DNA of 64,000 bases. Origin: Rallus limicola (Eukaryota; Chordata; Aves; Gruiformes; Rallidae). Shown in pieces: positions 9,380-22,165 of this stretch; position 1 is the stretch's first letter; each line of letters starts with the position of its first letter. The notes below the pieces were generated by a model that saw only the letters and a program-made list of their open reading frames with translations, did not search any database and was not told where the DNA came from. The position numbers and the translations under genes are program-made. The stretch is taken from positions 4,583,501-4,647,500 of the forward strand of contig JAKCOZ010000039.1 of NCBI GenBank assembly GCA_022605955.1, in the 5' to 3' direction.

Positions 9380-12300
9380 CTGCAAGAAGAAAGTGCTTTA
9401 TATATTTTTTTATGCCTTTTTGGGTTTTTAATCACGATGAGAAAGGCTGTTCACTTGGATTTCCAAAGTCTCAGAGCAGTTCCTCATAGCTGAAAACCCA
9501 GTTCCTCTCTGCATCCCCAAATCAAGTGCAGGGGTAAAAATCCTGCATACATAAGATACAAAACCATGCCTCTCTTGTTGTTTTGCCAAGCCCTGCTCAA
9601 AATGCCAACAGATTTATTTATATTAATTTAATTGAAATTAAGTCCTACCTCTGCTAACTTTTGTTTCTCATGGAGAAAGCAGACAAAACCGTGTTGGTTC
9701 TTTTTATTCCTCCTTGGAAACAGAATTCACTGTATGCTTCTTCAGCAGTGCAGGAAGAGAAGCAGCAGCTGTGTCTGCTCCCAGGGCTTGGGCTGGAGCC
9801 AGAGCCTGGAGGGATATTTACACTGCCTGCCTTTGGGTACCTAATGAGGAGGCTGGTCACCCTTATGGGATGGATGGATGGATGGATGGATGGATGGATG
9901 GATGGATGGATGGATGGATGGGGAGAAGCTCCTTCACAGGGCATTCAGAGTACCAGGTCGGGCTCCCCAGAGGGCAACTTGTCTTCCCGATGATGGGGAG
10001 AGTTTAGGGACTTGCCCTGCGATGTACCTAAGCTAGTGCTGGAGGTTGGATGGCATTTTAGGATGGGTGGCTGGAAGGGGTTTTCCTGACTTTCCTTTCA
10101 TCAAAGATATAAAGCAGGAGGAAGGATTAGACTTTACCTTTCTAGCCACTCTTCTTGATGATCAGAAAGGGTAAGTTTACTTCCATTTGTCCCATCCTTT
10201 AATACACTGCCAGAAGATGCACATTATACTTTCTCTGCTTTTTCATGCAACTACTGTCCCCTGCATCTATTCATGAGGAAACTGTTCAGGAGATAGACTA
10301 TCTATTATTCTATATTTGTGAGAATGACTCTAGTTTCCTATGTCTCTTTAAGTATTAATTAGCCCAACAACTATTTGAATAGAATAGAATGGAAACCCGA
10401 GTGGATCCTGGAAAGTGGTTGCTGTAGCTAGTGTTCAAATGAGGGGGGAAAAAAAAAAATCAGAAATGCCTCGTTTCCAGACTAAAACCAGCATTGCATC
10501 CTGGAAGCTTGTATTCCAAACTTTATAGAAAGATATATGGGGATAATTTAAAAAAAAACCAAACAACTAGATTTGCTATAGCCCTCTACAAATACATAGA
10601 GTTTTGTACAGTTTATAAGGGGTTCAGATTTAATGCTCTCCTGAACTCACACATGGATTCCTTGTACCTGTGAGAACCACTATAAACACAGCTTTGAAAT
10701 GGCCCAAAGGCAATCTCATGCGGTTGGCTTTTTGCCTGCTGTCTCCCTGTAGTACCATGCACTCTTTATCTGCCTTATCACTGTGATTTTAGGGTGAGGC
10801 CAGCTTCCAGAGAAAAAAAATATTCCATCTTCAAACCTTCATAAGTAGGAAAATGCAGCATAATCCATAATGCAGTTGCTCTTGGGACACGACAAGCCAT
10901 GTGCAGTTTTCAGCACAATAGAGATGGTGATTGCTACTGAAATACTAATAAAGTATTAAAAATGGCTCTAACCACCACACTCTCAGGGATTATCTGTAAA
11001 AACCCCTGTGATCCACTAGCAGTGTGGGCTGTTTAAGCTACAGTAAAATTAAGACACCTAGTTTTCTTCCTGGAATCTTTCCTGTGTCTAGTTCCTCACT
11101 GCCAATCTTTCTGCTGCGTGCTGTGTGTTTCTGCAACATCTGGCTTACCAAAAATGCATGGGATACATGAAAAAGTTAAGCTATCAACAAGAAAATCCAT
11201 ATTCCACTGCAAGATCATCCCTTCCAGTTCAGTCACTTGAACAAACAATGTAATTTTTTAATAGATAAGAAACAACACACACTTTTGCAAAGAGTTTTGT
11301 AACCTTGAAAGAAAAATATCACCAACATAAAATGGATTTTTCTTGATTGCATAAGAAGTTGTGGCCTCTGATCAGTACCTAACTGATCTGTTTAATACAG
11401 AGAATCATGTTAAGAGTACCTCTGTTTACATGTGTGGGCATTTATTGTAATAATAGGATGAAGGGCTTTGATGTCTTTTCTAGTTCAAGATCATCTGCTC
11501 TATTGTAAAGGTGGCTGTGCTTAGTTGAGAAATGAGATGAATCTCTGAATGGGTCCTCGATCACCAGAGGAGTAGTTGTACTTGGGTGGTGGAGTTATGG
11601 TCACTGCCTGCTTGAACACACAACTGAGTTTCTTCTGCATTTTCATCCCCTTAGTAGCTCTTGATTTCAGCCTGTCAGCTCCAGTATCTATCATCACCCA
11701 GAACTGCTGGCTAAAAACCTGCTCTCTATTCACACAACAATGAGATTCAGACAGGCCAGCCTTGTGCTGCCATCTGCACAGCTCTTTTGGTAGGTCAAGT
11801 GCATCGTCTTTCTGAGGGACTGAGACTGGTGCCCATCACAGCACATCTCACATGTAAAATCCCTACCAGCAATAAAATTCCTTTACAGCCAGCACCTCTA
11901 CACAGTTTCAGGGTTACTTCTAGTCCCAGTTATGTCAAGGGACAGCAATAAAGGCAGGGAAAGAGTTGAAAGTCTTCACTGAGGGTCTTCTGGGCTCACC
12001 TGCAGCCAAAAGACCTCTGTGAAGTGCATGCAAGCCCTCAAATTTATGCTCAATCAATCAAACCCAGAATTTTCAGATTAAAGGTTTCAGAGTTATTCAC
12101 AATTAAAAAACACGGTAATTTTTTTAATTCATAGAGTAGTAAAAACAAAAAAGGGGAATCAAGAGAGTAAAAGTGCAAAGCTTTAGCAACACACAGCAAA
12201 AAGGAGCAAATCAACTTTGCTGAAACTTTTCAGTATCTAACCTGCTTGTTTTGATTAAATCATTAAAAGACTATTCTGATATTCAGGCACACAGAAATGT

Positions 12301-12584
12301 AAAATGCTTCTGAATAATTCCTTCTTATTTTATCAGTCAAGAGGAGAGTCATTTGGCTCCAGGGGTCAAACACTTCCAGCACTTCACCGTCCTCAATGAA
12401 AACTGGAAGGATCTTGGGCATATTGTCGAGGGATCTTGGGCATACTGTCATCATCCCTGGGTGAATACTGTAGTAACTGGTAATCCACAAGGTATTATGG
12501 GCAGACGGTGCACTGCTCTAGCCCAAACCATTTGCAAATTTAGTATGACAAGGCAGATGCAGTTAAAATAAAAGAGCGGATGGT
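9380..12584. other. Upstream of first LCP1 coding exon; probable intron
   Basis: This interval is probably LCP1 intron 1 sequence, because the first coding exon starts with a splice acceptor. It contains the tetranucleotide repeat at 9869-9921 and A/T-rich DNA. I did not find a convincing noncoding exon. Confidence 0.4.
9869..9921. repeat. (GATG)n tetranucleotide microsatellite, about 13 copies
   Basis: A perfect GATG/GGAT array of about 53 bases. It produces the [12 protein letters not shown] open frames on the plus strand and IHPS frames on the minus strand, which are artefacts of the repeat. Confidence 0.97.
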
Positions 12585-13761
12585 TGTCGTAGTTTTGCGT
12601 GGTTCTGGTGGAGAAGGGGGGGCTGCAGGGGTGGCTTCTGCAAGCAGCAGCCAGAAGCTCTCTGCAGGCCCCACAGAGCAAACACCAGACAGTTCGAGGC
12701 CGGAGTCATCGGTGACCAAGGCTGAGTCCATCAGCAATGGTCACAGCGCCTCTGAGAATCACATATAGGAGAAAAAAACCCCACCAGCAGCTGCTTTTTG
12801 CCACAAGAGAAGGGGATGAAAAGATGTAAGAAACTGTGCAGACATCAAGGCCAGGGAAGTGGGGGAGGAGGCACCCCAGGTGCCAGAGAGAAAGATGCCC
12901 TGCAGCCCATGAAGAAACCCATGGTGGAGTGGTTATCCCTCTGCAGCCCATGGAAGATGATGGGGAGCCTCTCCATGGGCTGCAGGTGGTGTCTTGGCCC
13001 CACACTGGAGACACAGGAGATGCTGTGATCTGCGTTGGAGCCTCTGCCAGCACTTGCAGCTCGTGGAGAGAGACAGAGAGACAGAGGCAGAAAGAGAGAG
13101 AGTCCCATGCCAGAGCAGGTTTGCTGTGTGGGGGAAGGAACACAACACTTGTGACCCTGTGCAGGACCAGACTGGAGCAGTCTGGGCCTGAGAGACATTC
13201 TATGATTTATGTCTGCACTCCACAGCAGTGACCCATGCTGGGGCAGCTGGTGAAGAGCTGAAGTCCTGTGGGAAAGGACTCACATTGGAGAAGTTGGTGG
13301 GTGGGACTCCATGCCGAAACGGTGAAAGGGTGTGAAGAATGCCCTCCCCCAGCTAAGAAGGAAAACAACTGATTGATGAAGTGACTGAAACCCCCATTCT
13401 CCCAGTCCCTGCCCCTCCCCACGCCAGTGTGGGGAAGAAAGGAGCAAAATCATGACTAAAGTGAAGCCTGCTCAGAAGGGAGGGGTGGGGGGAGGTGCTT
13501 TAAGATCTGGTCACACTTCTCATTACCCGACTCTGGTCTCACTGGGTGTGCAGTGCAGTGTAATAAATTAGAGAGTTTCTGTCCTTTATTCTGTGCTGAG
13601 TCTGTTTTGCCCGTGACACTAATTGCGGAATGACCTCTCCCTGTCCTTATCTCTACTCCTAACCCTCTCAATACTTATTTTCTCCCCTGTCCAGGTGAAA
13701 AGGGGAGTGATAGAGTGGCTTTGGTGGGCATCTGGCCTCCAGCCAGGGTCAAACCACCACA
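12585..13761 (+). mobile_element. Solo LTR, 1.1-1.2 kb family, exact 5-base target duplication
   Basis: It begins TGTCGTAGTTTTGC and ends GTCAAACCACCACA, bounded by ATGGT on both sides (12580-12584 and 13762-13766). An AATAAA-like signal (GTAATAAATTAG, near 13560) precedes GAGTCTGTTTTGCCCGTGAC, typical of an R-U5 boundary, so the sense strand is plus. The interior repeats GCAGCCCATGG motifs and contains a 13-base-pair hairpin (12941-12953 with 12973-12985). No retroviral genes remain. Confidence 0.93.
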
Positions 13762-13766
13762 ATGGT

Positions 13767-16590
13767 ACAACAGCAAAGGTGAATATGTGGAATATGGGCA
13801 ATACGAACAAGTTGAAACAGTTTCTTTGAAGGAAATAGCTGTTGAAGAGCTGAGGGAGGAGCAGGGGGAAAGGCAGCTGATTGATAGAACCAGGGATAGG
13901 TTAGAGCGCAAAGATGCTTATGGCAAGAAGAAAAGAGAAAAGCTGGGCAGAGGAGCAGCATGGCAAGAGGGGGCAGTTTGAGAAAGAATGAATGGAAACA
14001 GCTTAGATACCAGCAAAGATGAGATTTTGAAGGTCAGCAGTAGCTGCAAGGAAGAATCTTTGTCTTGGTGTGATCGAATATCAGCAAAAGGATTGAAGCT
14101 CCTTACAGAGAACACGATGAACATCAGATCATCAGCACAGGTGTGGAAGCAGGCAACTGAGGATGGGAAGACAGCTACAAGGGTTAGCACAAGAAAGACA
14201 GTGGAACTACTAACAAGAAAGAAAAGGAAGGTAATAAAAATTCAGAAGGAAAATAAAACACCCCTTGAGACAGACTGAGCCTCAGGACATGTGAATTACA
14301 CACTGCCTGGAAATGACACATCATTCCTGTTTGTCAATCAGCATAAACCCGCTATTGCAAAAGCATCAAAAAACACCCCAAGTTGTGCAAATTCACTCCT
14401 TCCTACCCAGAAGACTGTTGAGTTACAGGTTAATGTAGCAAAAGGGAAAAGGTGTCACTCACTAAAGCTGCTGAGAACTGTAACGAACTGATATCAAAAG
14501 AACCTCTACGAAGTACTCCCTTCCCTGCCATCATTTCCAAACTGATACATTACAGCCATGCCATAAAGCATCCTTTTGTTTGACCTTATCCTCAGAAGAG
14601 CTTACTATCACACTGATGTTTTAAGAGACCTAATAACAAACTATTTTCAGGCTGGAATATAAAAGAAGAACTAAAAAAAAATCTCAAACTTGAACAGTAC
14701 TGCTAATTTTAAACAGTGATATTGATGCTCTTTCATCTCTTTCAATTTTGCAGCCATAGTCTGAGAAACTGGCTTGTTATATATTACTTGGCAAAGTGTG
14801 CACCCACCATGCAATATAAATAATAAATGGCAAAGCCATTAAAACCTAAAGGTTTTCTGAGACTTGTATTAAATGGTTACATTGGTTCACATTTTCCTCC
14901 ACTTCTCTGGTGTTTAAGCTTTAGCTGCAAGCAAGGCAACAAAAACCTTGAAGACGTGAAACTGCACTTTACAGCTAGACATAAAGTTGTACCTTTCCCC
15001 AGGGCAAGCAAACAGATTTCATGGGGTAACATTACATTCCACAAACACATATTTAAGTCATCGGGAACAACTCAACTGTAAATTTGGTGCCAAGAAAGTT
15101 GAATAAAATGCTAATGTTTAGTCACTTTCCATCATCAGGGCATTATTTTGTTAACACAGTAGCACTTTGTTAATAATACGATAACCCCTCTAGCTGCTGA
15201 TCAAGGTTTTTTACATGTGTTCCCTGTCACATATAAATTCGCCTTTTTCTTCTGCTATCTTCTCTTCAAAGTTGTTTATTTCCTCTGAAAGTGGTGAAAC
15301 CAGAGGCACTCACTGTTGCAAAACACAGCTGTTAGAGTTGCATGGGGCAGCGTAAGACCATGCTCCCCCTCCACACACAAGACTCTGCCTTCTACTTTCT
15401 CACAGCTCACAGCTACAGTTCCTTTTCTTTTCTCTCTCTTGTCTCATCCACAAATTCAATTTCCAGATATCTGGCTTTCTGTAAGGGTTGGGGAATACCT
15501 CCCCAACTCTTCTCTGCATCAACCTTTCCTGTCTAGCTGACACCAACAAGCCACCACCAGTGATCCTTTCCCAGTGCACAGCCTGCCCTGTACAGTGCCA
15601 CCAGCCATCAGGAATAAGAGAAGCAGCCCCAGAATTGCATAGAAATTCTTGTGATAGATCTGAAGTGTCTGGCAGGCCAGAAAAATATATGGGGAAGTAG
15701 AGAATCTCAAGCATACTAATTCTTTATCCCGTACTTCTTGCATCTTTGGAGCCCTCTTCATTCCTTCCTTCCTTCATCAGAATATCCCTGAAATATTTCT
15801 GTCTACTTTCCTCTCATAAGGTCCCACACATGTGTCCATATATCCATATGCAGTTCTGTTCAAATTATGTGCTTCAGTTGGCTTATTTTGTACAGTACGA
15901 AAGGGTTAAGGAGGAAACAAGAAAGGAGATTTATGAGTTAGGCTCTGGTAACTATTTTCCTTCTGGAGACAAAGTTTTGTTGGTTTTGTTCTCACTGAGG
16001 GGCGAGAAAAAGAGAAAATATTCAGTGGATCTTATGCTGAAAGAAGAATCAATGCTGCAACCACAACTGTGGCCTAGAAGTTTGAGTTTCCTCTTGGGCT
16101 CATCATCAAAACCGACCTTCCGCTAAAATGCAACAGGAGAAGACATCTTGTTGGCAGTCAGCCAAACATCTTCTTTTTGGATAATCCAGAAATTAAATAA
16201 TAATTTCAAATCCCAATTAAACTTCTCAGCATACTTGCTATTATCCTGCTTCTCTCTCATGTTTATTATTATCTGCTGTTATTGTTAACAGCGCTGTTAC
16301 AAATAACATGCCTGTATCCCTGCACTAGCAGGGAGATGCATAATGTACCCATAGCAAAGTAGGATAGTAGCAGTAATGTTAAATTTCTCCAGCCTTACTG
16401 CTGGTTTGGAGCAGTCAGAATTAGCAGCAATGGCTTTAGGGTATCCAACAAGCATAGAAAAACAACCAACCCAGTTTTTAGACAAACAACCGATCCCACC
16501 CATCTTCTTTATTCTTGTTTGGCATGACAACTTCCAGGCAGATAGCGTAGATATCTTTTTGTGATAGGCTGTTTTTTTTCCTGTTAATTG
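13767..16590. other. Unannotated stretch with several open frames of uncertain meaning
   Basis: Just right of the LTR the plus strand is purine-rich and carries consecutive Lys/Glu-rich open frames in different frames (to 13981, 13988-14278, 14291-14491). At 15746-16126 a 126-codon open frame contains FPSGDKVLLVL, slightly reminiscent of the C-terminal integrase tail of Ty3/gypsy elements. None has splice sites, family matches or length enough for a gene call. Chance or old transposon remains are likeliest. Confidence 0.3.
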
Positions 16591-16592
16591 TA

Positions 16593-16922
16593 GGATCATA
16601 GAATCATAGAATCCCCTGAGTTGGAAGGGACGCGTACGAGTCATCAAGTCCAACTCCTGACTCCACACAGGACCAAGCCAGGTGAGAGCACGTGACTGAG
16701 CGCATCATCCAGGCGTTTCCTGAATTCAGCCAAGCTCGGTGCTGTGACCACTTCCCTGGGGAGCCTGTGCCAGTGCCCAACCAACCTCTCAGTAAAGAGC
16801 CTCTTCTTAAAATCCAACCTAACCTCCCCTGTCACAGCTTCATGCCGTTCCCTCGGATTTTATCACTGGTCGCCAAAAAGAGGAGATCGGCGCCAGCTCC
16901 TTCGCTCCCCCTCGTCAGGTAG
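16593..16922 (-). mobile_element. CR1 LINE 3' fragment
   Basis: Read on the minus strand it runs from late ORF2 (VRLDFKKRLFTERLVGHWHR) through LPREVVTAPSLAEFRKRLD to the tail at 16593-16610 (complement of ATTCTATGATTCTATGAT). It is truncated at its 5' end near 16922. Single frame over about 190 bases suggests moderate age. Confidence 0.92.
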
Positions 16923-17207
16923 CCATAATTATGAATTAGGTAAGAATAAAATTAATAATTAATTAATGTAAGAATATCATTACAAATGATGTAAGATAAA
17001 AGCTAGAATACATAAGTCTCTTCCTCATTTTTTAATTCAGCTACCCAGCTACTCACCATGACTGACAGCATCAGCAAATACTGTCAGGTTTTGAAGCATA
17101 TTTCTGCACAACAACTTTGAAAAACATTGAAGAGGCGTGCAGAATTGCAGCATATTTGAACAGGTAAGAAGGTTTATTTTTAAAAGTTTGGGATTTTTTT
17201 TAACTTT

Positions 17208-17541
17208 AGCAGCTGAAGGAACTGGGGTTGTTTAGCCTAGAGAAGAGGCAGCTGAGGGGAGTTGGTCCTTTCTCCCAAGTAACTAGCAATAGGATGAGAA
17301 GAAACAGTCTCAAGTTGCATCAGGGGGGGTTTAGACTGGATATTAGGAAAAATTTATTCACTGAAAGAGTGGTCAGGCATTGGAACTGCCTGCCCGGGGA
17401 GGTGGTGTTGACATCCCTGGAGGTGTTCAAAAAATGTGTAGATGTGGCTCTCCAGGATATGATTTAGGTGACATGGTGTATTGGACAGACAGTTGGACTT
17501 CATCTTAGAGGTCTTTTCCAACATTAAAAATTCTATGATTT
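17208..17541 (+). mobile_element. CR1 LINE 3' fragment
   Basis: Begins in late ORF2 ([14 protein letters not shown]), continues through [19 protein letters not shown] and ends near ATTCTATGATTTT. The internal part that carries the DRTRGN-type segment is shortened. Confidence 0.9.
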
Positions 17542-20500
17542 TAAAGCTGTGCACATAGTGGTATGGCTATTTCCCTATGTGAATTGCTATAGATACACAC
17601 ATGGATAAGAGCTTTTTCTAATTTCCTCAAAGATATTGAGTTAAATCCTCAAGTAGACAGAAAGATATCTGGCTCTATTAGCAATGTGTAACCTGGCTAT
17701 TACAGTACCTTCATCCAGGTGAGATCTTGCTGCTTAAAACGGCATAGAAAATACAAAGACAAGTCTTTAAGAAGTTATAACAAATAGTTGCTCCTTGGTA
17801 CATGATAAAGATTCCAAATTTAGCCCACAATAAATGACACTCTTTACCTCAAAGCATTTTAAAAGACTGGTGCCTGCAATAGCAAAATCTCACTGTGTAT
17901 ATGCAGGCACTGGAATTATTGGGCTGTTGCACTTCACACATTTTATTTTGTATACAATTTAAAGAAACAGAGAGAAAAGACAATTATTGCTGTTCAGAAA
18001 GCAACATGATGAGGCCCATGAGTTATTTTCTTAAGGTTCCATTTTATAAGTGACCTTATTTGTCAGTATGATGCCTGAGTCCTAAATCAAGTATGAGGTA
18101 ACAGGGCTTAGGAAAGGAAAAATCCACAGAGCTTGTAGAGAAATGGAGATCTCTTTCCAATATACCACTCAGTGGCAGGGAGTGTTAATCCTTCAAGGAA
18201 ATTAAAACATTGAAGAAGCAGAGCATGAACCCATAAATATTCTCCTTATGTGTCTTTTATCTGTCAGATGCATCCTACCAGAGAGACAGCATACATGTGC
18301 ATATTTTTTTTAAAGCCTGTAGGTTATTTTTTTTCTTAAAAAGAAAAAACTTGATCCAATATGCCACAATTTTAATTGGGTCACTTAGGGTTTCAATCCC
18401 TTTATCAACACAGCTAGCTTTTAAACACTTTTCCATAGGAAAAGAGACATTTAGATTCTCAAATGCTTTCCTGAGATTTCTTTTTGATTTCTTTTCTTTT
18501 TTTTTTCTTATTTTTGGCCAAAGCTGGTTTTTTTGAGCCAAACTGACAAACATCTTCAGTTGTTCAGCTGACATCCTATTTGGCAAGGAAATCTCTGCCC
18601 CACCCTGTTCCAGCTTTGCTAACTGAGGTGGAGGAAGAGGAGAACATCTACAGGTGCTGGTTTGGATACAGGTACATGGAGTTACCCCATCTCTGCCCCT
18701 ACCATGACCGGGGTGGTGATCAGGACACAAAACCTTGGAGCAGATGGATAAATGACTCTCTCTCTATTCCTGTGAGTTTCTCATCATACTGCAGCCCAGT
18801 GGCAGAAGGTCAGGTCACGAAGTACTGACTCAGTCCTAAATGTCCTCTGAAAGCCTGGTATTTAATACAAAAACACATGGCCTGTGTTTCCACCTTGTTA
18901 GCAGGAAAACAGTTCCTCTGTGCACGGAAAATAGTAAAAACATGTTCCAGCTGTAAAAAGGAGGTGGATATATCATTTTTACTTACAAATGTATATTCAC
19001 ATTTGATTGATTCCACCTGCATTTATGAAGCTATTGTTGCTCCCATGCTAGGCGCTGGATTGTTCTTAGTTTTGCAGGACTCCTTACTGATTTCAGCTTA
19101 ACGATCCCCTGAGTGATCAGACCTTTCCTCCCACCAAGCCACACCAGAAAGCAGAGTGCACATCTGAACATTACCAGCTGTCCTGCTGCTTGGGACCCCC
19201 TCCTGCAGTGGTGCCATGCTGCGAACGATGAGTGGGGAACTGGAGCAGCAGGAGGCACAGCCCTCTCATGCCCCTTTCCTCTGAAAAACAATTTGGTCTT
19301 ATGGTATGGTCCCTGAGCCCCCACTGCCGCTGCTGCCTCCATGTCTGGGACCTCCCCCCCCCCCCAGCTTGTGTCATCTGGGGTAGGGATCTATTTCTCC
19401 TTTGATAACTGCAAAGATGCACTGAGACTGCTACTCTCCATCTTGCAGCACAGCTGGTTTCAGTATCCTAAATTCTGGGTTGGTTTTTTTGTTGTTTTTA
19501 AGAAGTATTTTTCATTGTGATAAATATTTTACTTTTTTTATCAGCATTTCACTGGAGTATCCTGTTTTGCATGAAAGGGCAAAGAGTATGAAAATTGGCT
19601 ACATTTCTCAATGCTCTGTACTCTCCTGATCTCCTCCATCTTCTTCCTTCCCCTTTACTCAATCTCTTTTCTACTGTTCTTTCATACTTCAGGAAAAAAA
19701 ACACAAAAATGGTGATGACTTTTACTGGAGGATTTCTATCAAGACAGCTCTGCTCCATGCTACCCAGCTGCATTTTAAGCTGCTCATGACTGAAATTAGA
19801 AGGAAACAGGGTTGTAGCATAATGCAGCACGGTGGAGCACACGGCTAGTTCTCTGAGAAGGGAGAACACGACCAGACTTGTTGAAGTACAGTAAGTTTCA
19901 TACTGGAACTGAAACATTTGATAGCCATAACAGTATTCAGTGCAAAACCCCTTGAACTTCAATTGAGGAAGCAGATTCAAAACCAGTAATAGAATACTTC
20001 TATTTTTTTTTTTTTTTTTGGCCTCTTGTGTGAGTACTGTTTTCAGCTAACTAAATCTGGACCCTGGAGTTGGGATTCAAGCAGAAATCCCCACTCTCAT
20101 TACCAGTAGGCCAACGGGTACTTCCCAGTCCCTCCTGCATCTAGCATCACTCCTTGGTGGGGTTTCCCACCACAGAGGGAGTTTTCATGTCAGTTTTCAC
20201 ATTAGCATTTACCCAGACCGCCCCCCCCCCCCCGCCCCCCTAAAGACCCTCTGGTCCCATCTTGGGAGAGGCAAACCACTCCTGTGTGACAAGCAAAAGG
20301 AAGGAAGAAGATGGTGGGTGCTGGAGTTTCTCTACCAGAGAGGTTTCAGGGCATGGCCTACTTTATCAAGATAATATCTGCTGAGCACCCATCTGCACTT
20401 CTGATGGCACGATCTTGCCTGCTATTTGCTGGAGATTATCTTCCCTTGATACCTGCAGCGGTGAGGAAGCAGCCCACCAGTGCTATCTATGACTGGCTAC

Positions 20501-21758
20501 ACTAACAAAGGCTTGAGACCCTGTTTGCTTGAAAAGTCAAGTTACTCAGGGGCTTAAGGGTGAGCTGTACAGACAGCATACAAACCAAATGTACATGCTG
20601 GGGAAAAAATTGTCTGACAAAACCAGCAAGTCTTGCAGAGCAAAAAAAAAAAAAAAAAAGTCTCCTGTTCACCACCATGCTACTGTCTAAAATGTCTGCA
20701 GACCTTTACGGTTTATCTACAGCCTGAGTTGGCATCCCAAAGAAGACAAAGGACAAGCTTGAGGATCGTCAACATACAAGATCTTAAAAAGCAAATATAA
20801 TGTTAGGACCACCACATATCGTTTTTGAAAGCAGAAGTTTCTACTACAATCAGGCTCCATCATGAATCAGTTTGATTTATTCCCTGGAGAGTAAAATTGC
20901 ACTTATAAAAATATATGAACATCTTAACAGGCAGCAGAGTGTACTGTAAACAACACAGGCCAAAAGACATTAACTTTATGAATCAGTGTTTTTCATCATT
21001 GGAATTAGAATCAAATTCTAAAATAATTAAATAAAAGCAATCTAAATAGCAGCTTCTTACATTATCACACCCTGCCAAACACACCAGCAAATGCAAATTC
21101 AAAGACTACCACTCTGCTCAGTTAAAGACCACTCTGCCCAATTAAATCCATCAGACATTTTCCTGAAGGTCAGCAGAAACACCATGCACAAGAACATGGT
21201 GTTCTTGTGCATGGTATTTGTGCTAATACAGAGTCTGCATTGCTTTTGCATGACCACAGTTTCCTGTGCCGTTAAACTGCTTGTGCCCAAAGTGAAGGCA
21301 GCTTGCTGAGATGACAGCAAAGTGCTGTGATCTTACCTCCAAGAATGAAGTGGTGGCTCTGATTGCTGGAGCAACTGCTTGACAGCTGCAAATCCAATTG
21401 CAAGGGGAGATGATCTTAAACAGACGAACAAAACCCACTTCTTCTGAGTTGGGGAACTGAGACGCAGTATGTGGAAACAAGTTGCTGTGTGACTTTCCTG
21501 CAGATCAGCCAGTCAAACCCAAGACTACAAACCCCAGACTCTGCCCAGAGAAAGGAAATGACTGATAAGCCTCAGTGACTCTCACACTGAAGTCTCTTTA
21601 TAACGAAACAAGTCGCACCTCTTACTAATATGGTATGTCGCACTTGCAGATTTAGTTAGCCCTCTGTTTCTATTCTCTCTATTCACATTCATTACACCCC
21701 CACATCCCGGACTGCTCGAGCAAGGTCTCCAGTCCTGCACCATGGCCAACTCATGGCT
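17542..21758. other. Intergenic or intronic DNA; homopolymer runs only
   Basis: About 4.2 kb without a recognisable exon or element. It has T-runs (18484-18508, 20003-20020), C-runs (19357-19366, 20220-20240) and an A-run (20643-20659), plus the inverted repeat listed at 21181-21215. Minus-strand frames at 18275-18730 and 19549-19980 show no domains. Confidence 0.4.
21181..21215. repeat. Perfect 16-bp inverted repeat with 3-base loop
   Basis: ACCATGCACAAGAACA (21181-21196), loop TGG, then its exact reverse complement (21200-21215). Either strand could form a tight hairpin. No terminator-like U-run or transposon ends are adjacent. Confidence 0.95.
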
Positions 21759-22165
21759 GGCTGAAAAATGAGGCTGGGGCACTCGGGGCAGTGTCTCCAG
21801 GGATGGAAACTCCTCAGCATCTCTGGGCAACCTCTGCCAACATTTGAATGTCCTCACTATGAAAAATTTTTTCCTGGCATGTGGTTGGAATTTCCCTTGA
21901 TGCAACTTGTGACTTTTTTATTCTCAGTGTGCACCTCTGACAAAAGGCTGGCTCCATCTTCTCTATAAGCTCTGATTAGGTAGATGTAGACACCAAGAAG
22001 TTCTCTCTCTGCCCTCTTCAAGCTGAACAAGTCCCACCCTCTCTACCTCTACTTGTACCTTTTGTATTCCATCCCATGAGCACCCTGGTCGTTCTCTAAA
22101 TTTTGTCAAGGCCTTTCTTGTACAGGAGAGCCCTAAGCAAGACACAGTGCTCCTCATGTCACCTC
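21759..22165 (-). mobile_element. Old, diverged CR1 LINE fragment
   Basis: On the plus strand it reads GTCTCCAGGGATGGAAACTC, GGGCAACCTCTGCCA and CAAGCTGAACAAGTCCCA. These are the complement of late CR1 ORF2 text. It continues to AGCCCTAAGCAAGACACAGT near 22145. It has many substitutions and no intact tail, so it is older than most copies here. Confidence 0.75.

Noticed and set aside
9654..10007. Repeat-rich open frames around the GATG array
   Set aside because: Artefacts of a tetranucleotide repeat with no stops.
12706..13231. Overlapping open frames on both strands inside the LTR at 12585
   Set aside because: The same positions in the other three LTR copies are broken differently; the LTR is noncoding.
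18275..18730. 151-codon minus-strand open frame
   Set aside because: Lys/Phe-rich text arises from A- and T-runs; no domain or splice support.
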